Positions 1 to 11,100 are shown, numbered from the stretch's first letter. The stretch is 64,000 nt of DNA from Isoetes taiwanensis (GCA_021234155.1 JAJEKV010000053.1:6168488-6232487), one strand, 5' to 3'. Notes: generated from the sequence alone by a model not told the origin. Translations and numbers: made by a program.

Positions 1-752
1 TGTTTTCTGGTGCATTTAGCATCGCTAAAATCTCCTCCTTTGAAGCAATGCTCCTTACAATTTTACCAACATTATCTCGTACACCATCATTGCTTTTCTT
101 TGTCTCTAATACTTGCTTGATGGCATATATTCTCCTATGATAAGCCCCACATCGAATATTTAACTCATTGATTGGCTTCACCTTCCTCTTCCTTTCTCTA
201 AGCCCAAAAGATGTTTTTTTTTTTACTCTCTAACCTCTTTTGTAGCATGCATACCTGTGCTTTATTTTGCTTAGCATTATTTGCTGCTGAATTCTTGTCA
301 TTCTCTGCTTGTTTGACAACAGTCTCCATCATTCCAACATCGTGTTCCAATTGTAAAGCTCTCTTTTTCAATTGATGAATTAACTTTTCCTTTTCTTCAA
401 TTTTCTTTTTCAAATTACAAGACTCCACTTCTTTCTGCTGCAAAGAATATGAAAGTCTATTAATGTGAATGGTCAATTCCATGTTATAGCATGCCATGCT
501 CTCGCAATAGCCAAGTAGCCATGCCCGCCCTTCACACACGAATTTGACAAGCCCTGTTAAACAAGTGAAATCAGGATGCTTTCCTGTCAAAGGATTTCGT
601 GGGTACAGTTCTCCTACAGCCCAAATGTCATAATTTTTAGCTCCACTCATTCGCAAAGCATTCAAATCGATCTTCTTTCCTTGCTGCCCAGCTGTAGAAG
701 TGCTTGCTTTTCCATATTCTTCTGAAGGAAGGGTAATTCTAAGTTGAACCAT
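1..752 (-). CDS. Coiled-coil protein of unknown function, 3' end beyond the window
   Basis: I do not recognise this gene. The minus-strand frame starts at an ATG at 752 and reads 184 codons. Residues 1-90 look globular (a PSEEYGKAST segment, then the GELYPRNPLTGKHPDF region), and residues about 100-175 are rich in K, E, Q and L with heptad spacing, which suggests a coiled coil. The frame stops at 198, just after a run of eleven T at 214-224. With one base fewer in that run the frame would continue to position 1 through a basic stretch (RERKRKVKPINEL) and an acidic-basic helix ending in ILAMLNAPEN. The real protein is therefore probably longer and continues past the left edge. Either the run holds an assembly error or the copy is frameshifted. 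It could be a transposon-borne accessory gene, but nothing proves that. Confidence 0.45.
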
Positions 753-779
753 GGTAAGAACAGGCCAAAAATCTTACAA

Positions 780-1830
780 TTGGGATCCATCACTGTTATA
801 TATCTGATGATGTGTGGGAAATTTGAATTCAAATCTTAGAGCTCAAAACATATTCAAAAATTCAAATTCTTGTGTGTGGGAAATGAAATTCAAATTTAGA
901 GATCGATCCTCAAACTAGAACCGGAGGGCAAATCTGACTTACCTAAAGAATGATACCTGGAGAGAAATAAGTGCATTCCTTGGATCACGAACATTTGTAT
1001 CTTGGTAGCAATAAATTCGAAGGCAAAGGGGAGCCTGAATCTGCAACACGAATGCACAATCTAAGCACACAAGCTCGAAGGGTTTCGGTCTTCGTGAGAA
1101 TTTTTGGAAGGATTTTGCTAAGGATTTTATGTGGCAACGTGGCAAAAAGATATTGGACATATAGATATCTCCAAATTCGAATTTATTTTGGTTGCCCCTC
1201 GAAACACCAACTAAAAAATAAGTAATATGAGGTAAAAATAAAAGAAAAAAGGGCTTATGGGGACATCACGAGACCCCACTTTTTTTCTAATGTTTAAAAG
1301 TAGAAAACCATTTTTTTCTTATTTGCTTATGTGGCCCAATAGAAATGACTAAAATATAAGACACCACTCTAGTGGAAAATCATCCTCAAGCTCTTCTACG
1401 TATTAAAAGGGCAGTGGAAATGCATATACCATGCCTGAACAAAAGCCACTTATCAACTAAAATCCGTCATTCAAAATAGAGGCCATCATGCGGTTGTCAT
1501 TCCCTACTGCAATAGCCATAATGCAGTGCCCCAATTTAGGCTGGAGTTTAGAAGCCAACCCCTCAGAGCTGAACCATGGCCACTCCCTCAGAGTTGAAAT
1601 GATAAATTGTGGCATTTCCTTTTCATAATAACTTTGAGACCTAATTGCAGAACCGAGAAGAGCTTCTAGACTGAAAATGTTTGTGCATAGCCAGCTATGG
1701 CGACCTTCCCATTTGTGCGATTTTGGAGACAGTAGGGTTAGTCGAGACTTACAACAAAATCGATCCGTCGGATCAGCTCGTCCAATCTCGGCCGTCCGAT
1801 TTAGGTCTCCATTGAAGACACACACGCCAT
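780..1830. other. AT-rich region without a recognisable gene
   Basis: The only open frames are short, on both strands, and have no family resemblance. A short AT-rich motif (AAATTTGAATTCAAAT and variants, with TGTGTGGGAAAT) occurs twice between 815 and 905. Confidence 0.5.
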
Positions 1831-1834
1831 ATTT

Positions 1835-2158
1835 TTATAATAGAGGACTAGAAAAAGTGCCCAGTGTTGTTGGGCTTTTCATCGGGCATAAGTTAACAAG
1901 GTGCTGCGCACGGAGGGTTGCCCTTCGGTGGCCCGAGAGTGTGTTTTCATGTTTCTGGGATGTGGACCTACATTCTTGTGTATAAACCCTAAGGAGCTCT
2001 TGATTTTCCTTCAACACGCCAGTAAAATAATCGTAAGCCACATTTTCTCGACTCCTTTGATCCTCTTTCATATCTTCCGAGTTGCCTGATTCTTCATCTA
2101 AAGACATATATTCAATATCCAACATATCGTCTTCATCATCCTCTTCCTGGCAATGCAA
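1835..2158 (-). CDS. Small acidic open frame, doubtful
   Basis: This 107-codon minus-strand frame begins with a strongly acidic stretch (EEDDEDDMLDIEYMSLDEES) and has no recognisable domain in its second half. It lies directly downstream of the subtilase remnant on the same strand, so it may be part of the same fragmented locus or chance. Acidic composition is the only support. Confidence 0.2.
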   Translation of the reverse strand: MHCQEEDDEDDMLDIEYMSLDEESGNSEDMKEDQRSRENVAYDYFTGVLKENQELLRVYTQECRSTSQKHENTLSGHRRATLRAQHLVNLCPMKSPTTLGTFSSPLL

Positions 2159-2164
2159 ACTCCT

Positions 2165-2600
2165 CAGAAACTCAAAAAAGCTCTTGGCACTCGGCTGTTT
2201 TTTTGGTCTTTATGTACTTCTTGATTATGCTGCCAGATGCATAACCTACAACACTCGCCATCTCAGCCCCTCCCCTTCTGTCGCCGAATTAGCAAGAATC
2301 ATTCCTCTGCCTCCTCCAGACAACACAACCCCACCTCGGTTCCATTCTTAGCCAAGGAAGCATCTCCAGCAAACCTTATAAGCAGCCACTCTGGCCTTGG
2401 GAGCCATCCCTTCCGCAGTCCCCTCGGCAAATCCCAGCATGCTGGCATGGTATACATAACGCCCAACAATAGTGGAAGCAGTGTGAGTGCCATGCCCATC
2501 GGAATCCCGAGCGGATTTGAACTCCGAGGTCTCATTTATGGGTCTGCTCCTGTAAAAATAACGAGCCCCCACAAGCTTGTTATTACAATGTGAGGCATTG
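2165..2600 (-). pseudogene. Subtilase (S8 serine protease) fragment
   Basis: Plant subtilases are secreted serine proteases with a propeptide, an S8 catalytic domain (Asp, His, Ser) and an inserted PA domain. Here 2348-2595 (minus) reads CNNKLVGARYFY and then DSDGHGTHTAST, which carries the catalytic His, and ends in APKARVAAYKVCW. Further downstream on the same strand, about 2165-2340, it reads GGRGMILANSA and VVGYASGSIIKKYIK, the pattern of the PA domain, in another frame. The Asp region, the oxyanion Asn and the Ser region are absent, and the gap between the His and PA parts is far shorter than normal. It is therefore an internally deleted, non-functional fragment. A hydrophobic stretch (AMLLAVLLFFLLVVLGA) about 2605-2660 precedes it and could be a remnant signal peptide or chance. 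A repeat module lies immediately upstream at about 2690-2836. Confidence 0.75.
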
Positions 2601-2689
2601 CACCCAGGACAACAAGCAAAAAGAAGAGCAACACGGCGAGCAGCATAGCCATAGCCAAAGCCGGAGTCCTTAAGGGGGTTCGGGCGGCA

Positions 2690-2836
2690 ACAGGGCTGAC
2701 CGCCAGTTTACTGGCAACAGCCAGTTTGGAGCAGTCACTAGCATATGCTAGGCATATGCTGGCATATACTTAAATTATGCTACAAACCCACATAAACGAG
2801 GGTTTGCCCCCTAGGGGCAACCCAAAAATGTGGCGG
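2690..2836 (-). repeat. Hairpin-bearing terminal module, copy 1
   Basis: On the plus strand the module runs from GCTGACCGCCAGTTTAC through GCAGTCACTAGCATATGC, several GCATAT repeats and AACCCACATAAACGAGG to a hairpin, GGTTTGCCCC-CTA-GGGGCAACC. Related copies occur at 3030-3160 and about 6430-6575 in the same orientation. On the minus strand each copy is followed at once by different captured-looking sequence, here the subtilase fragment. Confidence 0.6.
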
Positions 2837-2912
2837 CGTGACATGCTCTTGGATTTTGTAGCAATGGTTCATAGAGCATTTGCTGGTGATCTCGCATCGT
2901 TCGATAAGTTCC

Positions 2913-3002
2913 AGTGGTGGGTGCTGCAGTGAGATGCATGTCGGCTTGCCCGGTCTGAGTGGTGGGTGCTGCGGTGAGATGCATGTCGGTTTGCCCGGTC
3001 TG
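2913..3002. repeat. Two tandem copies of a 45-bp unit
   Basis: The unit begins AGTGGTGGGTGCTGC and ends TTGCCCGGTCTG. It starts at 2913 and again at 2958 with two or three mismatches. It lies between copies 1 and 2 of the hairpin module. Confidence 0.85.
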
Positions 3003-3029
3003 AACAAGGGCAACTAGTTCAATCAACAA

Positions 3030-3160
3030 CACAGGGGCAGGCAAAATGACTGGCCACACCAGGTTTAGGGCATTCATCAAATATATTCGGGTATATTCCA
3101 GCATATACCCAGAATATCCCACATCACCACATGAACGAAGGCTTGCCCTTAGGGGCAACC
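3030..3160 (-). repeat. Hairpin-bearing terminal module, copy 2 (divergent)
   Basis: It shares ACTGGCCACACC-like, TATTC/GCATATAC-repeat and ATGAACGAAGGCTTGCCC sequence with copies 1 and 3 and ends in GCTTGCCCTTAGGGGCAACC, a weaker version of the same hairpin. Orientation matches the other two copies. Confidence 0.5.
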
Positions 3161-3169
3161 TAATAATGA

Positions 3170-4300
3170 AAAAGACATGTTTGAAACTTGTGACAACATA
3201 TTGTCTTGGCGTAATTTTCTAATTGAAGAGGGAAATATCGCATAGCCGGGCCATAAATTTCACAATTTAGGACTATTCAAATAAAGCCACACACTACCCT
3301 TTAACTGCTTTTCCTAAAATCTAAATCTGCATGGAGAGCTTCCACGCCTCATTTTTCTTTGGTGGGAAGACATGGGCACTCATAAGGCGGTTGCCATTTG
3401 CAAGGAGAAAAATGAAATTGATGTTAAAGAAGAGCATCTGCTAGCACAAAAAGGGTGCTTTTTATTGCCTCATATTCGTATCCTCGTTGTGAAGTTGAAG
3501 ATTCAGGTGCCATAAAGTCAAAAGTCGTCTTCTTGTTATCTTTCCTATTGCATTGTCTGATTGATTTTGGGTTTAAAATCCCTGGAACATGTTCTCTAAG
3601 TCCTCTGCATCTGAAGAAAAGAAATGGCATGTATTAGAAGAAAAAAACAAGATACAATATACAATTCTGCTCAAAAATGAACAGAGGGTCATCCATGCAA
3701 CATCATTTAACAATAGGATTAAGAAAAATAATGAAATTCAAACTCCGTATCCTGCTAAAGACTTAGCCTGTTTAAACAATCTTCAAATGGTGAACTTCAT
3801 GATTAACAGTACCTTCTCAGTCACAATACAGCAAAATGTGTCAACGAGGAGAATAAGAACTTGGTTGTCGTGTCATCAATGACAAGCTCCCAGCCTGTAG
3901 GTAGCGTCATGATTATGCAATTTTCATATTTTGTTTGCGAATCCTTCAGGTTTGCCTTACTCTCGCATAGTGTGACTGTGTTCATTGTGAGGCAGTTTGT
4001 CTTCCAAACTGACATAGCACAAACAAAGGTGCCATCCAAATATGACTGAGCCTTTAACATGCAAGTGCCACCTCCTTATTTTTTAAGAATTTGCCATCCA
4101 TTGTGCAGAAGCCCATGTCACCAAACATATGGCATCCACCAATGGGAAAAGAAATGGTTATGAAGAGTGGCTACAAAATCAATATATTTCCCAAGCACAT
4201 GAAAATCTAACTCCTGCTTATGGTTCGCTTAAACAGTCTTTCATATAGTGCAACAGCATAAACAATTATCTCTTTTACGATGTTTGAAATAATCAGACCA
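3170..4300. other. Region with possible exon of an unrecognised gene
   Basis: No gene could be assigned. The minus-strand frame 3821-4060 (79 codons) reads like protein (YLDGTFVCAMSVWKTNC, then LPTGWELVIDDTTTKF) and seems to continue upstream in another frame with MGFCTMDGKFLKNKEVAL at about 4075-4130, so it may be a broken exon. A second minus frame at 3424-3630 ends in YEYEAIKSTLFVLADALL. I recognise neither. Confidence 0.25.
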
Positions 4301-4306
4301 GAGTCC

Positions 4307-5640
4307 TCAGTAATAAGTACCTATTTCTAAGTCGTAATGACCACCCCGGCTATCACTTTGGTATAATTCAAGCTTTTCTATTGCCGTTGAAACTAAGTTC
4401 TCCATATCAGGTATCTGCATCAGGTGACTTGATCTTGTAGCTTGTTTTAAAGCGCTCAAAGCATCTGCTTTTTTCAGGGAATCATCATCCCCCGCATTCA
4501 CAACAATATTACATAACAAGATCAAAGAAGGAACTTGTGCAGGACCTTCGAACAAAACAAGTTGAACCAAATAAGATGCTCCATTGGCGTCTAATATTGC
4601 TTTAGAGTGCTGTTGACAAAGGAAATTATCCTTTTCTGTGAATTTTCCTAGGGCTATTGCAGCCTCTTTTTCAACTTCATAATTGTTAGATGCTAGCCGA
4701 AAGCAAAGAATTGTATGTACCACCTTGACCTCCTTTGCGGGGAAATATTCTTGCAATGCATCCAATTGCCTTTAAACAACATACTTGCACTCTGGTTCTC
4801 TGTTTCAATGACTCTTAGTAAGCTTGTTCTACAATGGCCCTCACGGATGGCGAGTTCATCTTAAATGCTGCCCTCTTTAACTCACGGTCGTCTTCACCGC
4901 AAATTTTGCAATTTCCATGATTTGCCATGATTGAGTTTTTACGCACTTGTCTTGTTTCCTTCTCAATTAATTGTGCAAAACAAAGTAATGCTCTTGTGTC
5001 AGTAATAAATTTGCAATTCCTTACATTCTTAACTGCTAGTTTCCATAGTGCATGTGCCCATACGCCTTCATCTTGGATACAGTTTGTGCATCAACCTGCT
5101 CTCTTTCCTTTCTATTATAGTCCCTTTGAGAAACCCCAAACATTGATCCGCCATTTTCCCACTGTTGCTTCTTGAATGGTGGTGGTTAGGAGATGCCAAA
5201 TAACTTGATGGAGCAGCATCAAATGGACCTTTTGGCTTCCCTTGAGGCCAATTACGTAAGCTTTTGAAGGATCAGCCACTTTTTTCTCTAACCATCTTTG
5301 GTTTTGTCGACCCAAACTTTCCATCATTTGTCTCAGCCTTATTTTGATTTTCTTTCCAATTGTTTCCTACATTTGGTTGAGCTCCAGCCTTGCTTTGGGC
5401 CACGCTCTTAACTATAGTGTGCATTGTTGGTGGATTCTGTGGTTTTGTTGGTTCTTCAATGGTATCATATGAAAGAAGTGTAACCAAATACCTTATGGCA
5501 CCCCCAGCACCAAAAGCATTCTTGGCTTCTTGAGCTTCTGTATCGTGGTCAGCCATATGAGCTATTGCAGTTGCAACTTGTGTTTGCACCTTCATAGTCC
5601 CGTCTGTAAGTATTGCTATAGGAACTATTGCTTGCACCAA
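4307..5640 (-). pseudogene. Armadillo-repeat-only (ARO-type) protein, C-terminal half, frameshifted
   Basis: ARO proteins are plant armadillo-repeat proteins; Arabidopsis ARO1 acts in polarised tip growth. The minus strand gives, in order: 5640-5272 with VQTQVATAIAHMADHD and GGAIRYLVTLLSYDT; about 5330-5200 with a KAYVIGLKG segment; about 5075-4817 with ALWKLAVKNVRNCKFI, TDTRALLCFAQLIEKE and ELKRAAFKMNSPSVRAIVEQ; and 4765-4307 with YEVEKEAAIALGKFTEKDN and a C-terminus ending AIEKLELYQSDSRGG. These match the order of the armadillo and C-terminal part of the family. The N-terminal part is missing. The parts are in different frames, with an in-frame stop near 4817. The join between AIGCIARIF and PAKEVKVVHTIL needs one base removed from GGGG at 4739-4742. 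It is a decayed copy, or a copy damaged by indel errors. Confidence 0.65.
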
Positions 5641-5992
5641 TTACAATGCACTCTACTCACTTGAAACATATATACTTATTTGCCAAGCATGATATCACAA
5701 TCTATTTCTGCTATCGATGCCACACAACATCTACTCCGGTTCCAGTTTCAAAAATTTCAAAGTGCTTTTGACATTGCACAACTTACAGGCTAGCTTTGCT
5801 GGGTTGCAGAAGCTATGTCAGAAATAGCTATGTCAGCAAGTTTCTTAGCCTTTAAAGTGGTCTTGGCATGTTGTGCCAGACTAGTTAGGTGTTTGAACTT
5901 CTTCCATCTGCAAGGAATCCTCTCATCATAATTTATACATAATTTTCATATTTTACAAATGCATTCATTAAAAAAAATAATAGCCCACTTAC
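5640..5992. other. Spacer between the ARO-like and CDC20-like fragments
   Basis: About 5790-5912 on the minus strand has a short open stretch (SLAQHAKTTLKAKKLADIAI) after a TGCAG that could be a splice acceptor. It is not recognised and ends at a stop. The rest is AT-rich. Confidence 0.3.
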
Positions 5993-6454
5993 CCCATTCC
6001 ACATGCAATACATTGTTAAATATCATATTATCTCGCCCACCAGTGCTGAGAATTGGACCATTCCATGCAAGGCTACCTACTCTAGCAGAATGGGCTTTAA
6101 GGGATCGAACCTGCATTGACCATTAAACAAATCAGGTTAAGAAACCATGGAGAAATAACACTACAGACTAAACCAAAGAGTACTGACCTGCCGAAGAGAG
6201 AAAGAATCCCATAGCTGAACAACAGAGTTATTTAAACCGACTGCAATATGTTTTCCATCAGGGCCCCAGGCCACACTAGTCACAGGACCAACCTCATCAG
6301 ACACCTGCATGAGCTCTTCGATGGAACTGGTTGTAGCATTCCAGAGGTAAACAGTGTTTCCCAGTGCAACAGCCACAACATTGTTACTGCTTCGGTATGT
6401 CTTCCCCGTTAGCCGGTTCAAGCATCCCCGACCCACAACGCAGGTGACCGCCAA
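5993..6454 (-). pseudogene. CDC20/Fizzy WD40 fragment, two exons
   Basis: CDC20 activates the anaphase-promoting complex through a seven-bladed WD40 propeller. Exon 6188-6454 (minus) carries [19 protein letters not shown] and [19 protein letters not shown], then [12 protein letters not shown] at a CAG|GTCAGT donor. After an intron with a TGCAG acceptor, exon 5993-6110 carries VRSLKAHSARVGSLAWNG and ILSTGGRDNMIFNN and ends at a GTAAGT donor. This is blade 1-2 of the CDC20 propeller, with the intron kept. The N-terminal degron-binding part and blades 3-7 are missing, so it cannot be a functional APC activator. The 5' limit coincides with hairpin module copy 3, which suggests the fragment was carried there inside an element. 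The retained intron excludes a processed pseudogene. Confidence 0.75.
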
Positions 6455-6575
6455 TTTACAGGGAAGAATAGGTTTTTAGCAGTCACCAGCATATCCTAGG
6501 GATATTCTAGCATATACCTAGGATATGCCAAAAACCCATATAAACAAGGGTTTGCCCCCCTAGGGGCAACCCAAA
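6430..6575 (-). repeat. Hairpin-bearing terminal module, copy 3
   Basis: The plus strand reads GGTGACCGCCAATTTAC, GCAGTCACCAGCATATCC, repeated CTAGGATAT/CATATACC, then AACCCATATAAACAAGGG and a hairpin GGTTTGCCCCC-CTA-GGGGCAACC. It closely matches copy 1. On the minus strand it is followed within a few bases by the CDC20-like exon. Confidence 0.6.
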
Positions 6576-6579
6576 AAGT

Positions 6580-7590
6580 AATAAAAATGGTGAATTTAAC
6601 TTTACAACATATAAATGGCAAAAAAATGTATAAGTTGGGAAACCTAGCGCCACAAATTTCTTGGAGCAATTGCAATGGTTCTAACGAACTAATGTAATTG
6701 TGAGTGAATATCTGTCTTGTTGTTGGTAACATGCGTAATTTCTATTTTGTGATGTTCTAGCCATGCAAAAGTTTTTTCTAATGTATTCTAGCAAATGTGT
6801 GCATTGCTCTTAGGCTAGATTTGTAAGGGAAATAGAAAATATGCTTTGTTACTATTGACTGCTTGCACTATAGGCATTTGTGATAGTGTTTACAAAGTAG
6901 GTAGTGCCAATCCTATGTGAGGAATTGTGATATGTCAAGTGAAAGGAATTTTCCATCTAACAAATATGCGCCAAGTAAGTATTAATCCTTGAAAGTGATT
7001 ACATCAAAGAATAAGCAGTGTAAGGTCTTATATGCTTTTCATAGTCATGAGTGTGAGAGATTTGGACCAGGGATTGGAATGAATACTCCACCTTGACACC
7101 AAACTTAAACTTTCCAATTGTTAATAAATTTGATATGCATCGTCTCTTGATATGGCTAAATTCATTGTCAGATTTTGCAAATTTTACTACATTACCTAGT
7201 GATTGCTACTAATTGCACCTTCTGTAACATGCCAATATTATCACATCCTGTGAGACAATTCTGTTCAAGACTATCACGTGAGAAAATGTGTGTTCATGAT
7301 GCCTCATCATAGGGTTGATCATTATGCTCAATATAGTTTGCTAGAAGAAGGGCATATTTCTTCCTTTGTTGCAATGTTCTAGAAGAATGTGAATTCAGTT
7401 TTGTAGTGTGTTAGGTGAGGCATAATATGAAAGACCTGCAAAAACTGCTAAGCTCTTCATTCAATTTTGAGGTGCTCATAAAATTTAAATTAAAAAACAA
7501 AAAAATGATGCTCATACAATCCATACTAAAAACCTATCTTGTAGTGTGCAAGACCATTGTTAAATAGAAGTTATATACATTCTTTTCATT
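6580..7590. other. AT-rich intergenic DNA
   Basis: I see no gene, repeat or structure that I can support in this interval. Confidence 0.5.
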
Positions 7591-7631
7591 TAAAGTTCCA
7601 TAGACCACTTGGTTGTCTATAGCCTTTCATC

Positions 7632-8202
7632 ATGGACAGGGGAGAGTCATCCTCCATGAAGAAGGAGGCTCGGGCTAAGGCTAAGGCCCCCTTAGCGCGG
7701 CCAGCCCGGCCGGAAGGGATTGGTTGCTCAGACCACACAGGAACTCCTGCCTCGGCAGAGAATTGGAGCCACGTCAAAGCGGGCGTGGAGGCTAACAGTG
7801 CCCGTATTGAGGCTAACAGTGCCCGCCTGGCTGGCATGGCAGTGGAGATGGAGTCCTCGGCACCCCATGTGCTCAGAAGGCAACTGGTGGTCGAGAAGAA
7901 CCGCATCACAGGTCTGGAGACCCGCACACAGCACGTAGAAGATGGCCTTGGCCTGGCACACTTCGAACGGCAACACCATGACACAGGAGAGGGAGCGGGC
8001 AATGCATGAGACGATGGTCACGGTGTCTCGGCTTCAGTCAGAGGTTGAGGAAGCCACCACCATGGCACGGGGAGCGCAGGCCGCTCTTGCAGACAGCCAG
8101 ACACAGCTTCGGGTTCTTCAGAGTACGATCGGGCAGCAAGCCCAGCTCTGGACGCCCGTGTCTTTGGGGCTCGGCACGCCCTCGCTACTTTCCCGAGCCT
8201 AG
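7632..8202 (+). pseudogene. ORF1-like coiled-coil protein of LINE copy A
   Basis: The frame opens with ATG at 7632 (MDRGESSSMKKEARAKAKAP) and runs 125 codons to 8006. The protein goes on in a second frame, about 7990-8202, with MHETMVTVSRLQSEVEEATT and an A/Q/L-rich helix. The composition (a basic start followed by helical segments with VEANSARIEANSARL repeats) fits a LINE ORF1 RNA-binding/coiled-coil protein. No zinc knuckle or RRM is visible. The frame change near 7990 makes it non-functional as written. The assignment rests mostly on position upstream of the endonuclease and RT. Confidence 0.5.
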
Positions 8203-9130
8203 AGCTCCAGGGGTTGCGGACAACCATCCATAGACAGGGCCAGGGTCTCCCTACCGAGGTTCATAGTCAGCTGCAGTAGTGCGAGCCGGGGGAGATGGCC
8301 AAGCGGCGGCAGGAGCCTGCAGAGGCGTGCTCCCGGAGCTTCCAGGGCGAGGGGGCGGCTCAGGGCCGCTACCCGCCTTGGCGGCACGCCGCGGCGGCGG
8401 GGACCATGCTGCCGCTGCCCCGCACTCAAGCCACCCCGCCATCCTAACCACCACCACCACCACCCCGGCCAAAGGCCCGGCTCTCGCCCACCTTTGACCC
8501 CACAGCCGCGGAGAACTCCAAGAGCTGACGGCGGAGGCCACAACACGGTAGTCCGAGGCATGCGGAAGAGGAGGGGAGAGTCTCGCCCACAACATCGAAC
8601 ATACATTCTCGGTCGGATGACATTCCGGGGCGATTCACATTTCCCGAAAGCAGCCCGCCATGGGGCTCGGCCCCGGTCATGACCGCGATTGTCATATTGG
8701 CGGTTAGCGGATGCTTGTAGTCGCGTGATGCCATATTGCGCCCCGAGGGCAAGATCTTTGAAGGGCACATTTACATGCGTGGACTGTGACCTCACACCCG
8801 CTGCAACAGGAGGCACGCAGAGATAGGAGCTTGTCGGTTGAGGCATCCGCCACCAAGGGGTGCTGCGAGGATTGGTTCGAGGCGGGATGCACATTTTACG
8901 CCACCTGCCATCGCTGCGGAACCCGCGAGCCCCAACCGCCCGGTGAGCGTGGCCCGCCTCTGCTTCTCCTCCTACCCCCCCCCTTCTCCTGCTCCTACTC
9001 ACGCTCCCTCACGACCCCGCCCTCTCGACCACATCTTTGCCTCGGCTCCATCTACTTCTCACTCGGCCCTCTGCTTCCCGTCCTCCCCGCGATTCGATTT
9101 TGCGCATACCCGCCCAACGACAAATAGGAA
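8203..9130. other. GC-rich, proline/arginine-rich stretch inside LINE copy A
   Basis: Both strands are open in several frames because of high GC content. None of these frames shows a family motif. It is best read as the region between ORF1 and the endonuclease. Confidence 0.4.
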
Positions 9131-11100
9131 TTGTGCCTCGGGTGGTCTCATGGAATTGTCGAGGCTTCCCTTGGCGAAGAGGGGGGCAGTCTCAACTTCA
9201 GGTGGCGGCCGATATGGATCTCATCTTTCTCATGGAGACATGGGAGCATCTTTGAGCACGAGGGCTACGATCTGCTGGAGTTACCAATATTTCTCGGTCT
9301 TCAATGCATGCGGGGCCGGAGGGACATGGTGGGGTTGCTTGCTACCACTTGGACAACCTTGGCACATTCGGTTTACCCTCGGAGAAAACTGACGGACACA
9401 ACCGGTACTTGTGGGTTCGTGTGCATAATACCAGTGGCAACCCTCTTTTTCTGGCCGCCTGTTATTTCCCTCATGCAGAGAGCACCTTCTATCGCAGCCA
9501 CTCCGATGCGGATAGGATGGACCCTTATGTCGATCTATATGATGACAATACAGCAGCACAAGCAGCAGGCTTTAGACCCCGCCACTCAACGATTGACCAT
9601 ATCTTTACACTGCGGGCACTGATTGAAGACAGTCGGAACCATCGGCAGGACTTGTATTGCTGCTTTGTGGACTTCGCGAAGGCTTTTGATACGGTCCCCC
9701 GGGAAAAGCTATGGGCTAGACTGCGTCAACTGGGGCTGCCGCTGCCTGTGCAGAATGCCATATACAGGCTGTATGAGAGTTGTTTTGGCAGGATGCAGCC
9801 GACGGGCCAAGCATTCACCAGTAGTATCGGGGTCCGGCAGGGCTGCCCCCTCTCACCAACACTTTTTGGCCTCTACATTGATCAGTTAGAGCCCTGGCTT
9901 ACTGAGCATGGGGGGGATGGCATACAGCTTTTGCACCAGGTCATCCGCCAGCTCATCTATGCGGACGATGTTGACCTTCTGGCCCACACCCCAGAAGCTA
10001 TGCAGTCTCATCTGGATGCCCTAGACACATTTCGTCGGCCGTTCTGAGACATGCGGCGTAAATCTGGCCAAGACGGGGTGATTCTCATATCCTCTTCACG
10101 CCACCCCACGCCCCGCGACTCACATATCGGGGGGACAACTTGTGGAGGTCATGCCCACCTACAAGTACCTAGGGGTGGAGTTCCCCTCCTCGCCTGTTGG
10201 GAGGCGCCCATCCGCTGGGGGTGACAAAGAGGCTGGAAAGCGCTTTTATGCCATGCTCGAGAACAACAAATCACCAAAGTGAGCTCTATGATTGAGGCCA
10301 TCGGTCACATCTGTTTGCACCGGTCGAGCTGTCGCCCTTCAGACGGGTCGAGGTTTGGGGTCCGATCGTCTCTTTGGCGACCTAGAATGACTTGGAGCAG
10401 GTGCAGAAGGCATTTTTGGCACGGGCACTTGGGGTAAAACCTTCAGTCCCCTATCATATTCTGCTGCAGGAAACTGGATTCTTGCCGCTTCAGCGGGCAG
10501 CCCTTGATAGACGCATCGTCTATTTTCAGAAAGTGGTTAATATGGGTGATGCTCGACTCCCGGACCTGGCTTACGCTGTGGCAATGGGCCTGCAGCGGCT
10601 CAGGGCCTGTTGGAGGGGTAAGAGAGATCAGTGGTTCGCCAGATGGAACGTGCGGGGAGAGTGCGTGCGGTGGACCACAGAGGCCGATCGTGACAGCAGG
10701 GAGTACCGGACACTTGCTTCCTTGGCAAGCTCTGGGACCCCGGCGCTCTAGAGCAGGTCAAAACGGCCCATTACAAGGAGCACATCAACCCCGTGTTAGC
10801 CCGGGGCCCGCAGCTCTACCTGCATTCCTAGCTGCCTCTGAAAAAGCGCAGACTCATTGCCTCCATTCGCCGCGCGGTGCCCACCATCTTCGCGATCGAG
10901 GCGGGCGGGTGGATTGGGAGCCCCGCCGGGACAAGCTCTGTCGGTGCGTCCAAGCGGGTGCCATTGAGGATGAGTCTCACACTTTCCGAGTTGCCCAAAG
11001 ATTGATCCGATCCGGGCGGACACGCTCCCTTAGTACGGCCGGACTTGCCCCTACATTTGCTTATGAACACACCGTCAGTACGTGCTCTGGGGTCATACAT
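9131..11100 (+). pseudogene. Endonuclease/reverse transcriptase of LINE copy A, internally deleted
   Basis: The AP-type endonuclease starts with VVSWNCRG and LIFLMETW (about 9140-9250), then changes frame. The longest frame, 9304-10045, carries an endonuclease piece (NPLFLAACYFPHAES) joined directly to the RT: AGFRPRHSTIDHIFTLRALI, CCFVDFAKAFDTVPREKLW with the first catalytic Asp, GVRQGCPLSPTLFGLYID, and LIYADDVDLLAH with the catalytic Asp pair. The endonuclease catalytic DY/SDH region present in copy B is missing. Downstream frames 10392-10751 (EQVQKAFLARALGVKPS, LLQETGFLPLQRAALDRRI) correspond to copy B 50089-50577. The element could not retrotranspose on its own, although its RT catalytic residues are preserved. 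Confidence 0.75.

Noticed and set aside
2605-2660. Hydrophobic signal-peptide-like stretch just upstream of the subtilase fragment, as a possible true gene start
   Set aside because: The propeptide and catalytic-Asp region that must follow a subtilase signal peptide are absent, so it does not make a sensible gene start.
2690-6575. Calling the hairpin modules Helitron 3' ends
   Set aside because: No CTRR end with A/T host junction was confirmed and no Rep/helicase is present. They are listed only as repeat modules.
8199-9002. Long open frame (267 codons) on the minus strand over LINE copy A
   Set aside because: The region is GC-rich and open in most frames. The protein is low-complexity Gly/Trp/Arg/Pro, and the strand is opposite to the recognisable LINE genes.
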